DNA from: Stenotrophomonas bentonitica
Lineage (GTDB): Bacteria; Pseudomonadota; Gammaproteobacteria; Xanthomonadales; Xanthomonadaceae
Direction of reading: 5' to 3'
DNA: 64,000 nucleotides
NCBI RefSeq assembly: GCF_013185915.1
Contig: NZ_JAAZUH010000002.1
Location: forward strand, 806,001-870,000
Notes under the pieces: generated by a model
What the model was told of the DNA's origin: nothing
The model's input: only the letters and a program-made list of their open reading frames with translations
The model's database searches: none
Shown here: in pieces, positions 1 through 8,330 of the stretch
Position numbering within the stretch: position 1 is the stretch's first letter
How the letters are laid out: each line of letters starts with the position of its first letter
Program-made: the position numbers and the translations under genes

Positions 1-372
1 CTGCTGCAACCCGGCAGCCATGTCGCAGAAGTTGGGCACCACGGTGGTGGCCATGACGTGCAGCTGGTTGCGGACGTCCAGCAGCTCCACCAGCGGGAAA
101 ACGGCCGGCGGGATTACCTGGACAGTGCCGCCGGGCTTCACCGTGGACAGCGTGCCCGGCACTGCAAACTGAAGCGCCTGGGCGACGATTGCACGCCCGG
201 CGTCCGTCAGGTCGAACTCGCCGTTCTCATGTCCCTCCTGCAGCCATCCGCGATCCCGGAGGTCCAGCAGCTCTGAGAGCTTGAGGGTGGTTTCGCCAGT
301 CCAACCGAACTGCGTGTCGCACACGATCAGGTTCCGGACGGCGTCGGTGGTGGTGGTGGTCGAGCTATTCAT
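1..372 (-). CDS. Hypothetical phage early protein (3' end outside window)
   Basis: Open reading frame of 124 codons from the ATG at 372 leftwards, with no stop before the window edge, so the C-terminus is missing. I do not recognise the family. The protein begins MNSSTTTTTDAVRNL and contains a segment like a small winged-helix (TLKLSELLDLRDRGWL, then EFDLTDAGRAIV), suggesting a DNA-binding or regulatory role; this is inference. Its ATG overlaps the TGA of the upstream gene by ATGA, so it is translationally coupled as the last visible gene of the leftward early operon. Confidence 0.6.
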   Translation of the reverse strand, partial: MNSSTTTTTDAVRNLIVCDTQFGWTGETTLKLSELLDLRDRGWLQEGHENGEFDLTDAGRAIVAQALQFAVPGTLSTVKPGGTVQVIPPAVFPLVELLDVRNQLHVMATTVVPNFCDMAAGLQQ

Positions 373-611
373 GCGGTCTGCTCCTTCGATTGCTGGGGCG
401 CGCGTGCGGACTGCAGCGAAGCCCAAGTGAGGGGGAAAGGGCCGCGCTTGGCCCGGGTAGAGGCGGTTCCGACGGTGGTGCCGATCACGTCGGCGATCTG
501 GCGGCTGGTGAGCAGCTTCCCTTCGACCACGTGGGCGAAGAGCCGGGCGCGCGCGAGTCCTGCGCGGCGGCTGTATTCCCGCTGCCGGCGGGCACATGCG
601 ACGACGGTCAT
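369..611 (-). CDS. Small putative HTH phage protein
   Basis: 80-residue basic protein. Its middle (GKLLTSRQIADVIGTTVGTASTRAKRG) reads as a helix-turn-helix, so it may bind DNA; no precise family is recognised. It starts inside the end of the methyltransferase gene (4-base overlap) and its stop overlaps the next start, so it belongs to the same leftward polycistronic unit. Longer frames on the plus strand over the same bases are high-GC shadows of this gene and the methyltransferase. Confidence 0.6.
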   Translation of the reverse strand: MTVVACARRQREYSRRAGLARARLFAHVVEGKLLTSRQIADVIGTTVGTASTRAKRGPFPLTWASLQSARAPQQSKEQTA

Positions 612-2623
612 GCGGCATCCCTCATCAGGCCCATGACCAGCGCCTTGGCAGTGCGGTTGGGGACAGCGTTGCCGATCTGCTTGGTGATCTCGGTGGCGGT
701 GCCGGCGAAGTCGTAGACCTCGCCCTCGTCGTCGAACGACGTGGCCCTGGCCAGCTCGCGCCAGTGCAGCATTCGGTAGTTGACGTCGATCACGACCTCG
801 TCGGCCAGGTCGGCCGCTGGCTGTGCGAGCCCGAGTTCGCCACGGTTGGCGCCGGTGATGGTGGGCAGAGGGTCATCCAGCCCGCGCACCCGGTCGCCGC
901 CGTGGTGGGTCACCGGCATGGTGAACGGCTCAGCCAGCGCCAGGGACTCGGAGCAAGTGATCGTCGGCATCGGCTCGCTGGCCGGGCGCATGTCACCGGT
1001 GCGGCCGGTACCGACGTTGCCCCGCATGACGATGGGCTCGGCCAGCGCCCCCTCGTTGGAACCGGTCAAGGCTGGCATCGGCGCGTCTTGGTCCAGCACG
1101 CGGCTGGCTGGGTCGCGGCCATCGCTGTCGCCGTGCCCGGCGCGCATCAGAACTGGTTCGGCCATCCCGAAGCGAGCCTTTGTGGTCACCGATGGCACCG
1201 GCTCCGCCACCGAAGTCGCGGTGAGCCCAGAGCCGCCGCCGTAGTACGGCGCCACCAACGGCACTGCCATAGCCTGGTCGCCGCCCTTGGCGGTGGTGAC
1301 GGTTCGAATCGGCTCAGCCACGGAGCGCGGCACACCGGCGCTGCTGGTGTTCGAGGTCGGAACGATGATGGCTTCGATCAGGTGCGGGCGCGCGCCGTTG
1401 CCGCCGGTGGTGATCGTGGGTACCGGATCGCCGACCGGACGCGCGGTGCCGCCGCTGGCGGTGGCCATGACCAGCGGTTCCACCAGCTGCGGCCGTGCGC
1501 AGCCAGGGCGCTCACTGCCGGCGCCGCCGGTGGTGATCGTCGGCAGGGGCTGGTCCAGGTCCCGCGCCGCGCCGCCGCTGCTGGTGGCCAGCACCAGACC
1601 GACGTGCCCGCCGCCGGCGGTGAGCGAGGGAAGGGGCTCCTCCACCGACTTCGCCGTGGCCTGCAGGTGCTGCTCGCTGGTGCCCCGCAGGTGGACCAGC
1701 ATCGGGTCCGCCGAGATCAGCCCAAGCCCGATAGCCTCCGCGCGGGAGAAGATCAGGCGCGGCGTCTGCCCATCCAGCAGCGCCTGGACCGCGTCGACGT
1801 ACGGCTGCGGCCACTGGTACTTCAGCGCGCCGGCAAGGATGCGGCGTAGCGTGTTCGGCCGCAGGGGCTTCTTCCGGCGGAAAATGCTCTTGCCGGCGAT
1901 GCTCCAGTCGATGATCTCCCGCGCGCCGCGCCAGCGCGGCCGGGTGCCCAGCAGGTCGGTACCGCCCACGCGATCGTGGCTGAAGTCCTCCCAGGCGAGC
2001 CGCTTGCCATCACTGCGGCCGATCAGGAAGAAGCGGCGCCGGGTCGTCGGGTCGCCGAAGTCCGCGCAGCAGACCACCTTCCAATCGACCTTGAAGCCCA
2101 CCGCCTGCAGGGCTGACACCCAGGCGCGGAAGTACTCGCCGCGGCGGGACTTGATCGGCCGGCCGGTGACCAGGCTGCACGGGCCCCAGTCCATGAACTC
2201 CGGCACGTTCTCCACCAGCAGTCGGGTCACGCGCAGTTCTGTGCACCAGCGCACAACGTGCCACGGGTCCATTCGCTGCTGGTCGTGTACCGGCCGACCG
2301 CCGCGCGCCCGGCTATGGAACACGCAGGAAGGTGCAGCCGTTAGCAGGTCCAGCCGGCCCTCGGGGACCAGCGTCAGCGGCAGAGCGGATTCCAGGTCAG
2401 CGCAATGGATGCGGTCAGCGTGTTCCTTGTGATTCCGGCGGTTGGTTTCGATGGCTACCGGCCAGTGGTTCACGCCGATGATGCGCACCGGCAGGCCCAG
2501 CTCCCGCATGGCGCGCGCGGCGCCGTTGGACAGCCCGCCGGCGCCGCAGAACAGATCCGCAATGAGCATCGGGCGGACCTTGCGGGTAACGCGAATCTCC
2601 GGCGAGCGAGAGCCGTCAGCCAT
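608..2623 (-). CDS. Phage C5-cytosine DNA methyltransferase with ~8 tandem recognition-domain-like repeats
   Basis: Predicted S-adenosylmethionine-dependent DNA (cytosine-5) methyltransferase, 671 residues. Motif I DLFCGAGG (~23-30), the ENV motif (~138-140) and TRRR of motif VIII (~195-198) are present. Motif IV reads APSCVFHS with the catalytic Cys near residue 100, a divergent form of PPCQ. Motif X KQIGNAVP lies near 648-655. Between motifs VIII and IX, where the target recognition domain belongs, are about eight copies of a unit centred on (E/D)P(L/V/M)PTITT, spaced 30-40 residues (~329-590). ATG 2623 is chosen over the in-frame TTG at 2635 because GGAG lies about 6 bases upstream of it. 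It probably protects phage DNA from restriction; the number of target sites is unknown. Confidence 0.88.
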   Translation of the reverse strand: MADGSRSPEIRVTRKVRPMLIADLFCGAGGLSNGAARAMRELGLPVRIIGVNHWPVAIETNRRNHKEHADRIHCADLESALPLTLVPEGRLDLLTAAPSCVFHSRARGGRPVHDQQRMDPWHVVRWCTELRVTRLLVENVPEFMDWGPCSLVTGRPIKSRRGEYFRAWVSALQAVGFKVDWKVVCCADFGDPTTRRRFFLIGRSDGKRLAWEDFSHDRVGGTDLLGTRPRWRGAREIIDWSIAGKSIFRRKKPLRPNTLRRILAGALKYQWPQPYVDAVQALLDGQTPRLIFSRAEAIGLGLISADPMLVHLRGTSEQHLQATAKSVEEPLPSLTAGGGHVGLVLATSSGGAARDLDQPLPTITTGGAGSERPGCARPQLVEPLVMATASGGTARPVGDPVPTITTGGNGARPHLIEAIIVPTSNTSSAGVPRSVAEPIRTVTTAKGGDQAMAVPLVAPYYGGGSGLTATSVAEPVPSVTTKARFGMAEPVLMRAGHGDSDGRDPASRVLDQDAPMPALTGSNEGALAEPIVMRGNVGTGRTGDMRPASEPMPTITCSESLALAEPFTMPVTHHGGDRVRGLDDPLPTITGANRGELGLAQPAADLADEVVIDVNYRMLHWRELARATSFDDEGEVYDFAGTATEITKQIGNAVPNRTAKALVMGLMRDAA

Positions 2624-2924
2624 GGTGTTCTCCAATCAGGGCGGCGCGCAGGGTGTCGACGCGCGCACGCCAGTAGTCGATGGTTTCGTCGCTGCTGGTG
2701 CGCAGCGTTTCGTGGTGCCCGAGGGCGGTGGCCGCCTCGATGAGGTCGATCAGGGTCTGGTGCTGGTCTGCCGGCAGAATCTGCCCGGCGCGATCGGCCT
2801 GCAGCCGCTCGACCAAGTCGTGCGCCTGGGCCAGCCACTGGCGGTAGGCGTCCTTGGTCGGCTGCCTCATGCGCACCGGTACTCCGGCATCGGTAGCGGG
2901 CGGCACCAGAACCAGGCCGCTCAT
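2616..2924 (-). CDS. Hypothetical phage protein
   Basis: 102-residue protein without a recognised domain; the second half is helical and acidic (LIDLIEAATALGHHETLRTS). It overlaps the methyltransferase start by 8 bases, and its own ATG overlaps the stop of a 46-codon gene upstream (ATGA), which supports it as a genuine member of the early operon. Function unknown. Confidence 0.55.
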   Translation of the reverse strand: MSGLVLVPPATDAGVPVRMRQPTKDAYRQWLAQAHDLVERLQADRAGQILPADQHQTLIDLIEAATALGHHETLRTSSDETIDYWRARVDTLRAALIGEHHG

Positions 2925-3061
2925 GCCCGGGCGTCCCGCCGGGCTTCGGCCAGGATCTCGCGCAGGTCTTCTAGCACCTTGCGGTCCTCGCCTTGGACGG
3001 AAGCGGCTGCCACGGCGCGTTCCCAGGCATAGACGCGGTCATTGGGGAGGATACAGTTCAT
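2921..3061 (-). CDS. Very small phage protein (46 aa)
   Basis: 46-residue ORF starting at the ATG at 3061 and ending in an ATGA overlap with the next gene. The peptide (MNCILPNDRVYAWERAVAAA...) is mostly amphipathic helix with a charged C-terminus. No family is recognised. The coupling overlap and natural codon use argue that it is translated. Confidence 0.5.
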   Translation of the reverse strand: MNCILPNDRVYAWERAVAAASVQGEDRKVLEDLREILAEARRDARA

Positions 3062-3099
3062 GGCAGAATCGGCTCCAACAAGGACGGAGGGGGCGTGAC

Positions 3100-3720
3100 G
3101 TGTTTGGTCGGATAGGCGAATTTTTCGGAGCAGTGACCGAGTGCTGGCTTCTGAGTACTACCTGCGAGGCCAACTGGGAGGCTTGGTCTGGATGGGCTGA
3201 CTGGGTTGGGGCTTTCGGCGGATGGGCGGGGGCGCTCGCAACTTTCCTCGCTGTCCTTTTGCCTTATCGGCGTGAGCGACGCAGGGCACAATTCCGAGCG
3301 AAGATCACGCTCGCGTCGTTCATGGATGGGTTGCAGCGGATGAGGACACAGCTCGATGGCATATCGAGCATCCGACTTACCTTGGAGCTCGGTGACTACC
3401 GTCCCCCGAAACAGGAACTGGAGGCCATGCTCAGCATTGCGATCAGCTTCCCGGTTGTCGATACGGAGCCCGAGATGGAAAAGGTGATCGCAGAGATTGG
3501 ACACCTTCAGAGGGAAGTTGAGACCTGGAGAGCGGTTGTTCATCCCTATGCGTTCGGGCCGCGAGATCCTGTCGAACCGATCACGCTGGCCAACTTGAGG
3601 CCCATGCTGGATGCCTTGACCCAGCGTCTGCTTGAAAGCATTGAGCGAACTGAAGACGCCATTGTGGAGGCAGTCCCGAGCATCAATGGGGGCGAACGCA
3701 GTATCGAACGGAGCCGCTAG
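3100..3720 (+). CDS. Inserted membrane-anchored protein of unknown function (moron candidate)
   Basis: 206-residue protein from the GTG at 3100, with GGAGG about 9 bases upstream. The only gene on this strand inside the leftward early operon. One membrane segment lies near residues 28-48 (WVGAFGGWAGALATFLAVLL), followed by a basic stop-transfer stretch (RRERRR) and a helical cytoplasmic domain. Base composition looks more AT-rich than its neighbours. The layout (opposite strand, own start, single-pass membrane protein) is typical of lysogenic-conversion or superinfection-exclusion genes, but there is no motif to prove that. The gene at 29934 has a similar architecture. Confidence 0.7.
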   Translation: MFGRIGEFFGAVTECWLLSTTCEANWEAWSGWADWVGAFGGWAGALATFLAVLLPYRRERRRAQFRAKITLASFMDGLQRMRTQLDGISSIRLTLELGDYRPPKQELEAMLSIAISFPVVDTEPEMEKVIAEIGHLQREVETWRAVVHPYAFGPRDPVEPITLANLRPMLDALTQRLLESIERTEDAIVEAVPSINGGERSIERSR

Positions 3721-3728
3721 TGCTGAGG

Positions 3729-3986
3729 TCACGCTGCCACCCCAAGTGAAGCTAGGTCCAGAGCGTCTACGCGATCGCGCAGTCGGTGGCAGGCAGCGCG
3801 CAGCGCGATGGCCACATCGCTGCGGCTGTCTTGGCTATAGAAGTTCAGCCCCTCGAAGTGCAGGGCGCCGCCCAGGTCCCGCCGGAACAGGCGGTAGGCA
3901 ATTACGCCGGTATCGCCCATTGGGTATCGGCCCCAGCTGAAGCCACCGTTACGCTTTGGTGCGCGCCGAACGAAGGGACGGCTCAT
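3729..3986 (-). CDS. Hypothetical phage protein
   Basis: 85-residue protein starting MSRPFVRRAPKRNGGFSWG; the ATG at 3986 overlaps the upstream stop (ATGA). No recognised domain. A longer upstream in-frame extension is rejected because it reads as compositional shadow (PR/G-rich) of the preceding gene. Its end converges on the plus-strand membrane gene at 3720. Confidence 0.55.
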   Translation of the reverse strand: MSRPFVRRAPKRNGGFSWGRYPMGDTGVIAYRLFRRDLGGALHFEGLNFYSQDSRSDVAIALRAACHRLRDRVDALDLASLGVAA

Positions 3987-4207
3987 GCCGCTGCTCCCTT
4001 CTTCGCTTTCCGCCGGCGGCTGAGACCGCCTTCGACCACCTGCCGGCGGGTGATGCCAGCCTTGCTGATCGGATCGTTGCCCAGGATCTGGACGCGGCCG
4101 CCCTTGCGGCGGAACTCGGCTACGTCGGCTGCCAGCCGCTGGCGCTGCTCGTCCTTCTCGCGGTCGCTGGCACTGCCGAACAGGGGCCTCACGTGGATGC
4201 TGGTCAT
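3983..4207 (-). CDS. Hypothetical small basic phage protein
   Basis: 74-residue basic protein (MTSIHVRPLFGSASDREKD...), rich in Arg/Lys at its C-terminus (GLSRRRKAKKGAAA), which suggests nucleic-acid contact. ATGA overlaps on both sides place it inside the coupled early operon, just downstream of the exonuclease and a zinc-ribbon-like protein. Function unknown. Confidence 0.55.
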   Translation of the reverse strand: MTSIHVRPLFGSASDREKDEQRQRLAADVAEFRRKGGRVQILGNDPISKAGITRRQVVEGGLSRRRKAKKGAAA

Positions 4208-4437
4208 GCTGCACTCCTTAGCGGCACGCGGCTGACCGGCCCGTGCCACAGGTTGAAGGTGTTGTTGATCCGGACCTGCGCGGGGTCGACGGCGATGGGC
4301 CGAAGCGGGGTATTCATCCGGCGCTGGTCGTTGAGGCAGGGCGAACACTTGTGGGCGCGCCCGTACTTTCCTGCCAGCGGATAAACCTCCAGCGGCAGCT
4401 TGCGGTCGCAGCCTTTGCAGGTCCGGAGCTTCATCAT
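4204..4437 (-). CDS. Small zinc-ribbon-like phage protein
   Basis: 77-residue protein with two CxxC pairs near the N-terminus (CKGC at ~7-10 and CSPC at ~31-34), the pattern of a zinc-binding treble-clef/ribbon. The start lies in an ATGATGA overlap with the exonuclease stop. Probably a nucleic-acid or protein-binding accessory factor; the exact role is not known. Confidence 0.6.
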   Translation of the reverse strand: MMKLRTCKGCDRKLPLEVYPLAGKYGRAHKCSPCLNDQRRMNTPLRPIAVDPAQVRINNTFNLWHGPVSRVPLRSAA

Positions 4438-6212
4438 GCGGCCCTCTGGACCCAGGCATTGGCGGCGCGCAGGATTGCAGCCGACAGCGCGTTGCAGATG
4501 TCGATCACCCGCGCCTGGTCGTAAAGCTTCGCCGCGCCCTTCTCGGGGAGGGGATCGAATCCGAGCTTGGCCAGGCCGTCTGCGGAGATCGTCAGCGGGG
4601 CGATGATCGCGTTGATGTCGCCCAGCTTGATCTTGACCACCGGCCGTGGCGCCGTCGGCGCAGTGGCCACCGGTGCGGCCTGGGTGACGACACCGACCGG
4701 GCCGCGCTGGACCACGGCCTCTGCGACGGGCTCGGCCACTGCCGCCGGTGGGGTTTCGACGGTGGACGCGATCGGGGCCACTGCGGGGGCAGCAGCGGCA
4801 GCGGCAGCCGCCTGCTGTTCCTCCAACGCCTTGCGCGCCTTTTCGGCTTCCTCCACTCGCATCTGCTCACGTTGCTTGTCGAGGCGCTCCTGCTCCGCAC
4901 GGTCGTGTTCGCTGATGCGCGCCTTCACCAGATTGCGCAGATCCTCCGGCGCCTTGTTCGCGCACAACGACACGCGGTCCGCGAACAGGCTGGAGTGCTC
5001 CGGATGCTCGGCCAGGATGGCCACGTTCGCCCGGACGCGGTCGGCGGTCTGGCTGGCGGAGATCTTCGCGTTGTTGGCCACCGTGTCCACGGCGTCCTGC
5101 ATGCTGGAGAACGAACGTTTGCCCTTGATGGCCGCCTGCAGCTCGGAGATCAACGTCGCCGGCATCGGCAGGCCATGCTCACCCAAGGTGTCGTTGATGG
5201 CGCGGATGTGGTCCTGCACCGCGCGGCGGGCGTTGTTGCCGATCTCGGTACGGCGCTCCTCCTTCCGCTTCGTGACCAGCTTGTCCAGCTCCAGGCGGAT
5301 CTTGCGGGTCTCCGCGCTGACGTCGTCCATGGTGCGGAACACCGCGTCGATGTCTGCCGTCTGGCCCAACACCTGCTGCTTCGTCGCCTCTAGGCGTTCC
5401 TCTACGCCTTTGCACCACACCACCGTCTTCTCGGCGTTTGCGAAGTCTTCGTCGGTCTCCAGCTCGCGGTTGATGGATCCCAGCACCGCCATGGCATTGT
5501 CTTTGAACTCGGCCAGGTTGGAGTTCGTAACCATGCCCGTGACCTGGATGCTCAGGGCCGGGAGCGTCTCGGGTGCGCGCCCGGTCGGCAAGGGCGCTGC
5601 AGCCGGTGCCGGCTCGTACGCAGAGACATCGGCTTCGAACTGGGCCCAGCCAGTGAGGACCCGCGCGCGCAGCTCAGGGTTGGGCGTGTACCAGCAGTGG
5701 CGCTCCTCTACGAGCTGCCAGTCGTTGCCGACGCGCTTCCACTCCGACGCCATGAAGAACACGCGTTCACACTCGGAGACCATCGCCTGGTGCTCCATCT
5801 GCACCTGATACATCAGCGGCAGGTCGGTACCGGTGCAGCCGTCGAACATGGCATCGCGCAACGCTTGGTTGAGGCGCTTGTGCTCCCACGCAGTATCTTC
5901 CAGTAGCGTCAACCCGTCGTAGCTGGCGGAGTACTTGCCCTTGGCGCCGGTGACCGGATAGAGGTCTTCGCCGACATAACCCTCGGCGATACCTCGCGCG
6001 AGCGCTTCGAACTCATGGCCCGGATCGATCACGCGCTCCTGCACGAAGTCGCTGAACTCGCGCGGGACGCCGGCCGCCAGCTCGCGCATGAGATCGGCGC
6101 GGGAGAAGTTCGTGGAGACGCCCAGCATCGCCGGCGCGTCGCTGGCGTTGAGGTGCTGAGCACGGTGAGCATGCCACTCCGGGCTGCCCTGGATCAGTTC
6201 GACGGTAATCAT
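4434..6212 (-). CDS. YqaJ/lambda-Exo-type recombination nuclease with long C-terminal extension
   Basis: 592-residue protein. The N-terminal ~230 residues match the YqaJ viral recombinase fold (PD-(D/E)xK nuclease): GSPEWHAHRAQHLNASDAP at 9-27, GHEFEA at 65-70, the metal-binding Asp in SASYDG (D99) and the E-x-K in WEHK (E110, K112). Such enzymes resect double-stranded DNA 5' to 3' for single-strand annealing during phage recombination. Residues ~270-460 are charged and helical and resemble phage DUF1351-like proteins; an Ala-rich linker (~460-500) and a further C-terminal domain follow. This fusion makes the protein about twice the length of lambda Exo. It overlaps the upstream candidate recombination gene by ATGA. 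Confidence 0.82.
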   Translation of the reverse strand: MITVELIQGSPEWHAHRAQHLNASDAPAMLGVSTNFSRADLMRELAAGVPREFSDFVQERVIDPGHEFEALARGIAEGYVGEDLYPVTGAKGKYSASYDGLTLLEDTAWEHKRLNQALRDAMFDGCTGTDLPLMYQVQMEHQAMVSECERVFFMASEWKRVGNDWQLVEERHCWYTPNPELRARVLTGWAQFEADVSAYEPAPAAAPLPTGRAPETLPALSIQVTGMVTNSNLAEFKDNAMAVLGSINRELETDEDFANAEKTVVWCKGVEERLEATKQQVLGQTADIDAVFRTMDDVSAETRKIRLELDKLVTKRKEERRTEIGNNARRAVQDHIRAINDTLGEHGLPMPATLISELQAAIKGKRSFSSMQDAVDTVANNAKISASQTADRVRANVAILAEHPEHSSLFADRVSLCANKAPEDLRNLVKARISEHDRAEQERLDKQREQMRVEEAEKARKALEEQQAAAAAAAAPAVAPIASTVETPPAAVAEPVAEAVVQRGPVGVVTQAAPVATAPTAPRPVVKIKLGDINAIIAPLTISADGLAKLGFDPLPEKGAAKLYDQARVIDICNALSAAILRAANAWVQRAA

Positions 6213-7183
6213 TCGGCCACCTCTTCAGCCACAGTGGTACCGCCTTCCTGCTGCTCGGCCGGCGCTTGGCCCAATGCCCGGATCTGCGCCTGCTGCGCCT
6301 CGCTCAGGGGGCCCTTGGTCTGCGCCATCGTGATGATGGCGTCGGGCGTTTTCTTGCCTGCCTTGATGGCGGCATCCCATTGCGGCAGCGCCGCGGCAAA
6401 GGCCTCATCGGTGTACGGCGCCAACGTCTTCTTCTGGGTGGCGGGCGCCCCCTCGGCGGCAAACGCTTCTTCCGGGGTGGTGTCGCCTTCCTTGATCGCG
6501 GTCACGATGCCGCGCAGGAGCACCAGGTGCTCCAAGCCGATATCCTCGAGCCCGGCAACCCCGAGCTTCGCGCACACCTGCTCGGTCGAGATCCCGAACC
6601 GCTGGAAGTGCGTCAGGGCGTCCGCGCGGCGGTTGGCCAGCGTCTTGATGTCGCCCATGATGACCTTCCGGGCTTCAACGTACATGTCCTCCCAGAACGC
6701 CTTCGGCACGCCCTTTAGCACTGCGTTTCGAAGCGCGATCGAGCAGGCGGCATTGGCGGTTACACCGATCATGTCTGCCTTGAAACGGCGCCCCTGACGG
6801 TCGACGATGCGGCGCTGCACCTCGTAGGTGATCGCGACGTTGCGCTCCAGGTCATGGAAGACACCCTGCGCGATGATGAATTCGCCCTTGTCGTCGATGA
6901 CCCGGGCACCGGCGCGGTTGTTGCCCCATGCAGAGGCGATCACCTCGGCGAAGCGGGCGGAGGGGCCTTCAATGGTCTTGCCGTCGCGGGGCAGGGCGTA
7001 GACGCACTGCTCGGCAATGCTCTGGCTAAGCGTGACCATCTGAATGGCTTCGTCGCGGAACTTCTTGAGCGAGCGAGGGAAGCGGCGGGCGGTGCTGATC
7101 TGCTGCTCGATCTCCGAGCGGCTGATCATTGCGGCCATGCCCTCCTCGGGGACGAGCTGGCCTTCCTGTACCTGGGCATTCAT
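6209..7183 (-). CDS. Conserved phage protein next to the exonuclease; candidate recombination mediator
   Basis: 324-residue protein from the ATG at 7183 (GGAG about 10 bases upstream; the in-frame upstream extension looks non-coding). The core has SARFAEVIASAWGNNRAGARV and a helical C-terminal tail with repeated EE/Q stretches. I do not recognise a RecT, Erf or Red-beta signature with certainty, but such genes typically sit immediately upstream of a YqaJ-type nuclease and supply the single-strand annealing partner. That role is inferred from position only. Confidence 0.6.
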   Translation of the reverse strand: MNAQVQEGQLVPEEGMAAMISRSEIEQQISTARRFPRSLKKFRDEAIQMVTLSQSIAEQCVYALPRDGKTIEGPSARFAEVIASAWGNNRAGARVIDDKGEFIIAQGVFHDLERNVAITYEVQRRIVDRQGRRFKADMIGVTANAACSIALRNAVLKGVPKAFWEDMYVEARKVIMGDIKTLANRRADALTHFQRFGISTEQVCAKLGVAGLEDIGLEHLVLLRGIVTAIKEGDTTPEEAFAAEGAPATQKKTLAPYTDEAFAAALPQWDAAIKAGKKTPDAIITMAQTKGPLSEAQQAQIRALGQAPAEQQEGGTTVAEEVAE

Positions 7184-7389
7184 GGAATGAAGTCTCCGGC
7201 CGGCAGCGCCGGCGATATTGAAGTGGGTGGAGAGGGCCGGTGCTGATCCCCGGCTTGCCTGCGGTGTTTTCTTGGTCCTTACCGGAGGGACGTCACCCAT
7301 TCGGCAGTGGCCCGGCTGAATCTGTTGCCGGGGGCAAATCAGGCGGACCGTAGCTGCGCATCAGCCTGCGCATACCTCTCCGTGGTCGG

Positions 7390-7683
7390 TCAGGCGGCCT
7401 GCTGCTGCTCGGCGACCTTGTGGTACGGGTACTTGTCCGGGAACGGCTTGATGAACCCGCCGAAGTGCTTGCCGATGGATTCGGCGTTCTTGAACGCTTC
7501 GAACTCGTCGGCGCTGAAGTTCTGGTAGTGGTAGACCGAGCCCGGGCCGCGCGCAGCGCCAGTGCCGCGCTTGAAGCAGATGGCGAGGGTATTGGTGTCT
7601 GCGTCGTGGCCGATGCTGTGGATCTGCGAGCTGTCGACGTCGAACAGCTGGATGCGGCCGGTGGCCGGGATGGTGCTGGTCAT
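7390..7683 (-). CDS. KTSC-domain protein
   Basis: 97-residue protein matching the KTSC domain pattern: DSSQIHSIGHDADTNTLAI, then YHYQNFSADEFEAF and SIGKHFGGFIKPFP. KTSC domains resemble the C-terminal part of lysyl-tRNA synthetases and occur as small stand-alone phage and bacterial proteins of unsettled function. Separated from both neighbours by 80-200 bases, unlike the rest of this operon. Confidence 0.75.
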   Translation of the reverse strand: MTSTIPATGRIQLFDVDSSQIHSIGHDADTNTLAICFKRGTGAARGPGSVYHYQNFSADEFEAFKNAESIGKHFGGFIKPFPDKYPYHKVAEQQQAA

Positions 7684-7767
7684 GTTGTGCTCCAGGGCGG
7701 ATAGAGGGTTGCCCGTCTTTCCAGGCTGTCAGCCTTGCGCAACAGGGGGCAGCGCAGGGCAGGGGGA

Positions 7768-8292
7768 TCAGGCAGCCAGGTCTTCCTTCTGCTGGGCTTC
7801 GTCGTTTGCCTTGCCGGGCTGGAGCGACAGCACCACCGACTCGCGGATCAGGGCTTCGGTGAGCTCTGCGACCTCGTCCGGATCGACATTGGCCGATGCC
7901 TTAAAGGCCAGTTCCACGCTGCCGCCTTCCTTCGGGGCGATGACGAACTTCTTGAGCTTCACGTCGACCAAGAAGATGGGCTGCGTGCCTTCCAGCTCGC
8001 CGTCGATCTGGAGTTCAAAGCCCTTGAACTCGTGGCCGACCTTGAGCGGCTCCAAACTCGGGATTTTGATTTCGGTCAGGTGCTCACCGATGGACGGCAG
8101 CGACTGCTGCTCGCCCGCCTTCGGCTTGCGGAACAGAGACTTGCGGAGCTCCTTGTCGAAGTGGTCCAGCACCGTGTTGCTGGTGCTGGTGACGAAGGTG
8201 ACGTCGACCGCGAGCGCGCGCTCCTCTCCGTGCCGTTCGATGCGCACGTTGAGGTTGCTGATCACGGCGGGGATTTTGTCCAGATGGAACAT
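7768..8292 (-). CDS. Hypothetical phage early protein
   Basis: 174-residue protein. The ATG at 8292 (MFHLDKIPAVISNL) is preceded by GAGG five bases upstream and is preferred to the ATG at 8319. The sequence is beta-rich with a repeated pattern of alternating hydrophobics (VDVTFVTST, ELQIDGELEG, IFLVDVKLKKF), suggesting a compact beta fold. No known family or catalytic motif was recognised. Confidence 0.6.
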   Translation of the reverse strand: MFHLDKIPAVISNLNVRIERHGEERALAVDVTFVTSTSNTVLDHFDKELRKSLFRKPKAGEQQSLPSIGEHLTEIKIPSLEPLKVGHEFKGFELQIDGELEGTQPIFLVDVKLKKFVIAPKEGGSVELAFKASANVDPDEVAELTEALIRESVVLSLQPGKANDEAQQKEDLAA

Positions 8293-8330
8293 GGGAACCT
8301 CGTAGGTAGGGCCGGCCACGCCGGCAGTGG

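Noticed and set aside
2854..3099. N-terminal extension of the membrane protein gene (frame open from 2854)
   Set aside because: The extension is Arg/Pro/Gly shadow of minus-strand genes; GTG 3100 has a proper ribosome site.
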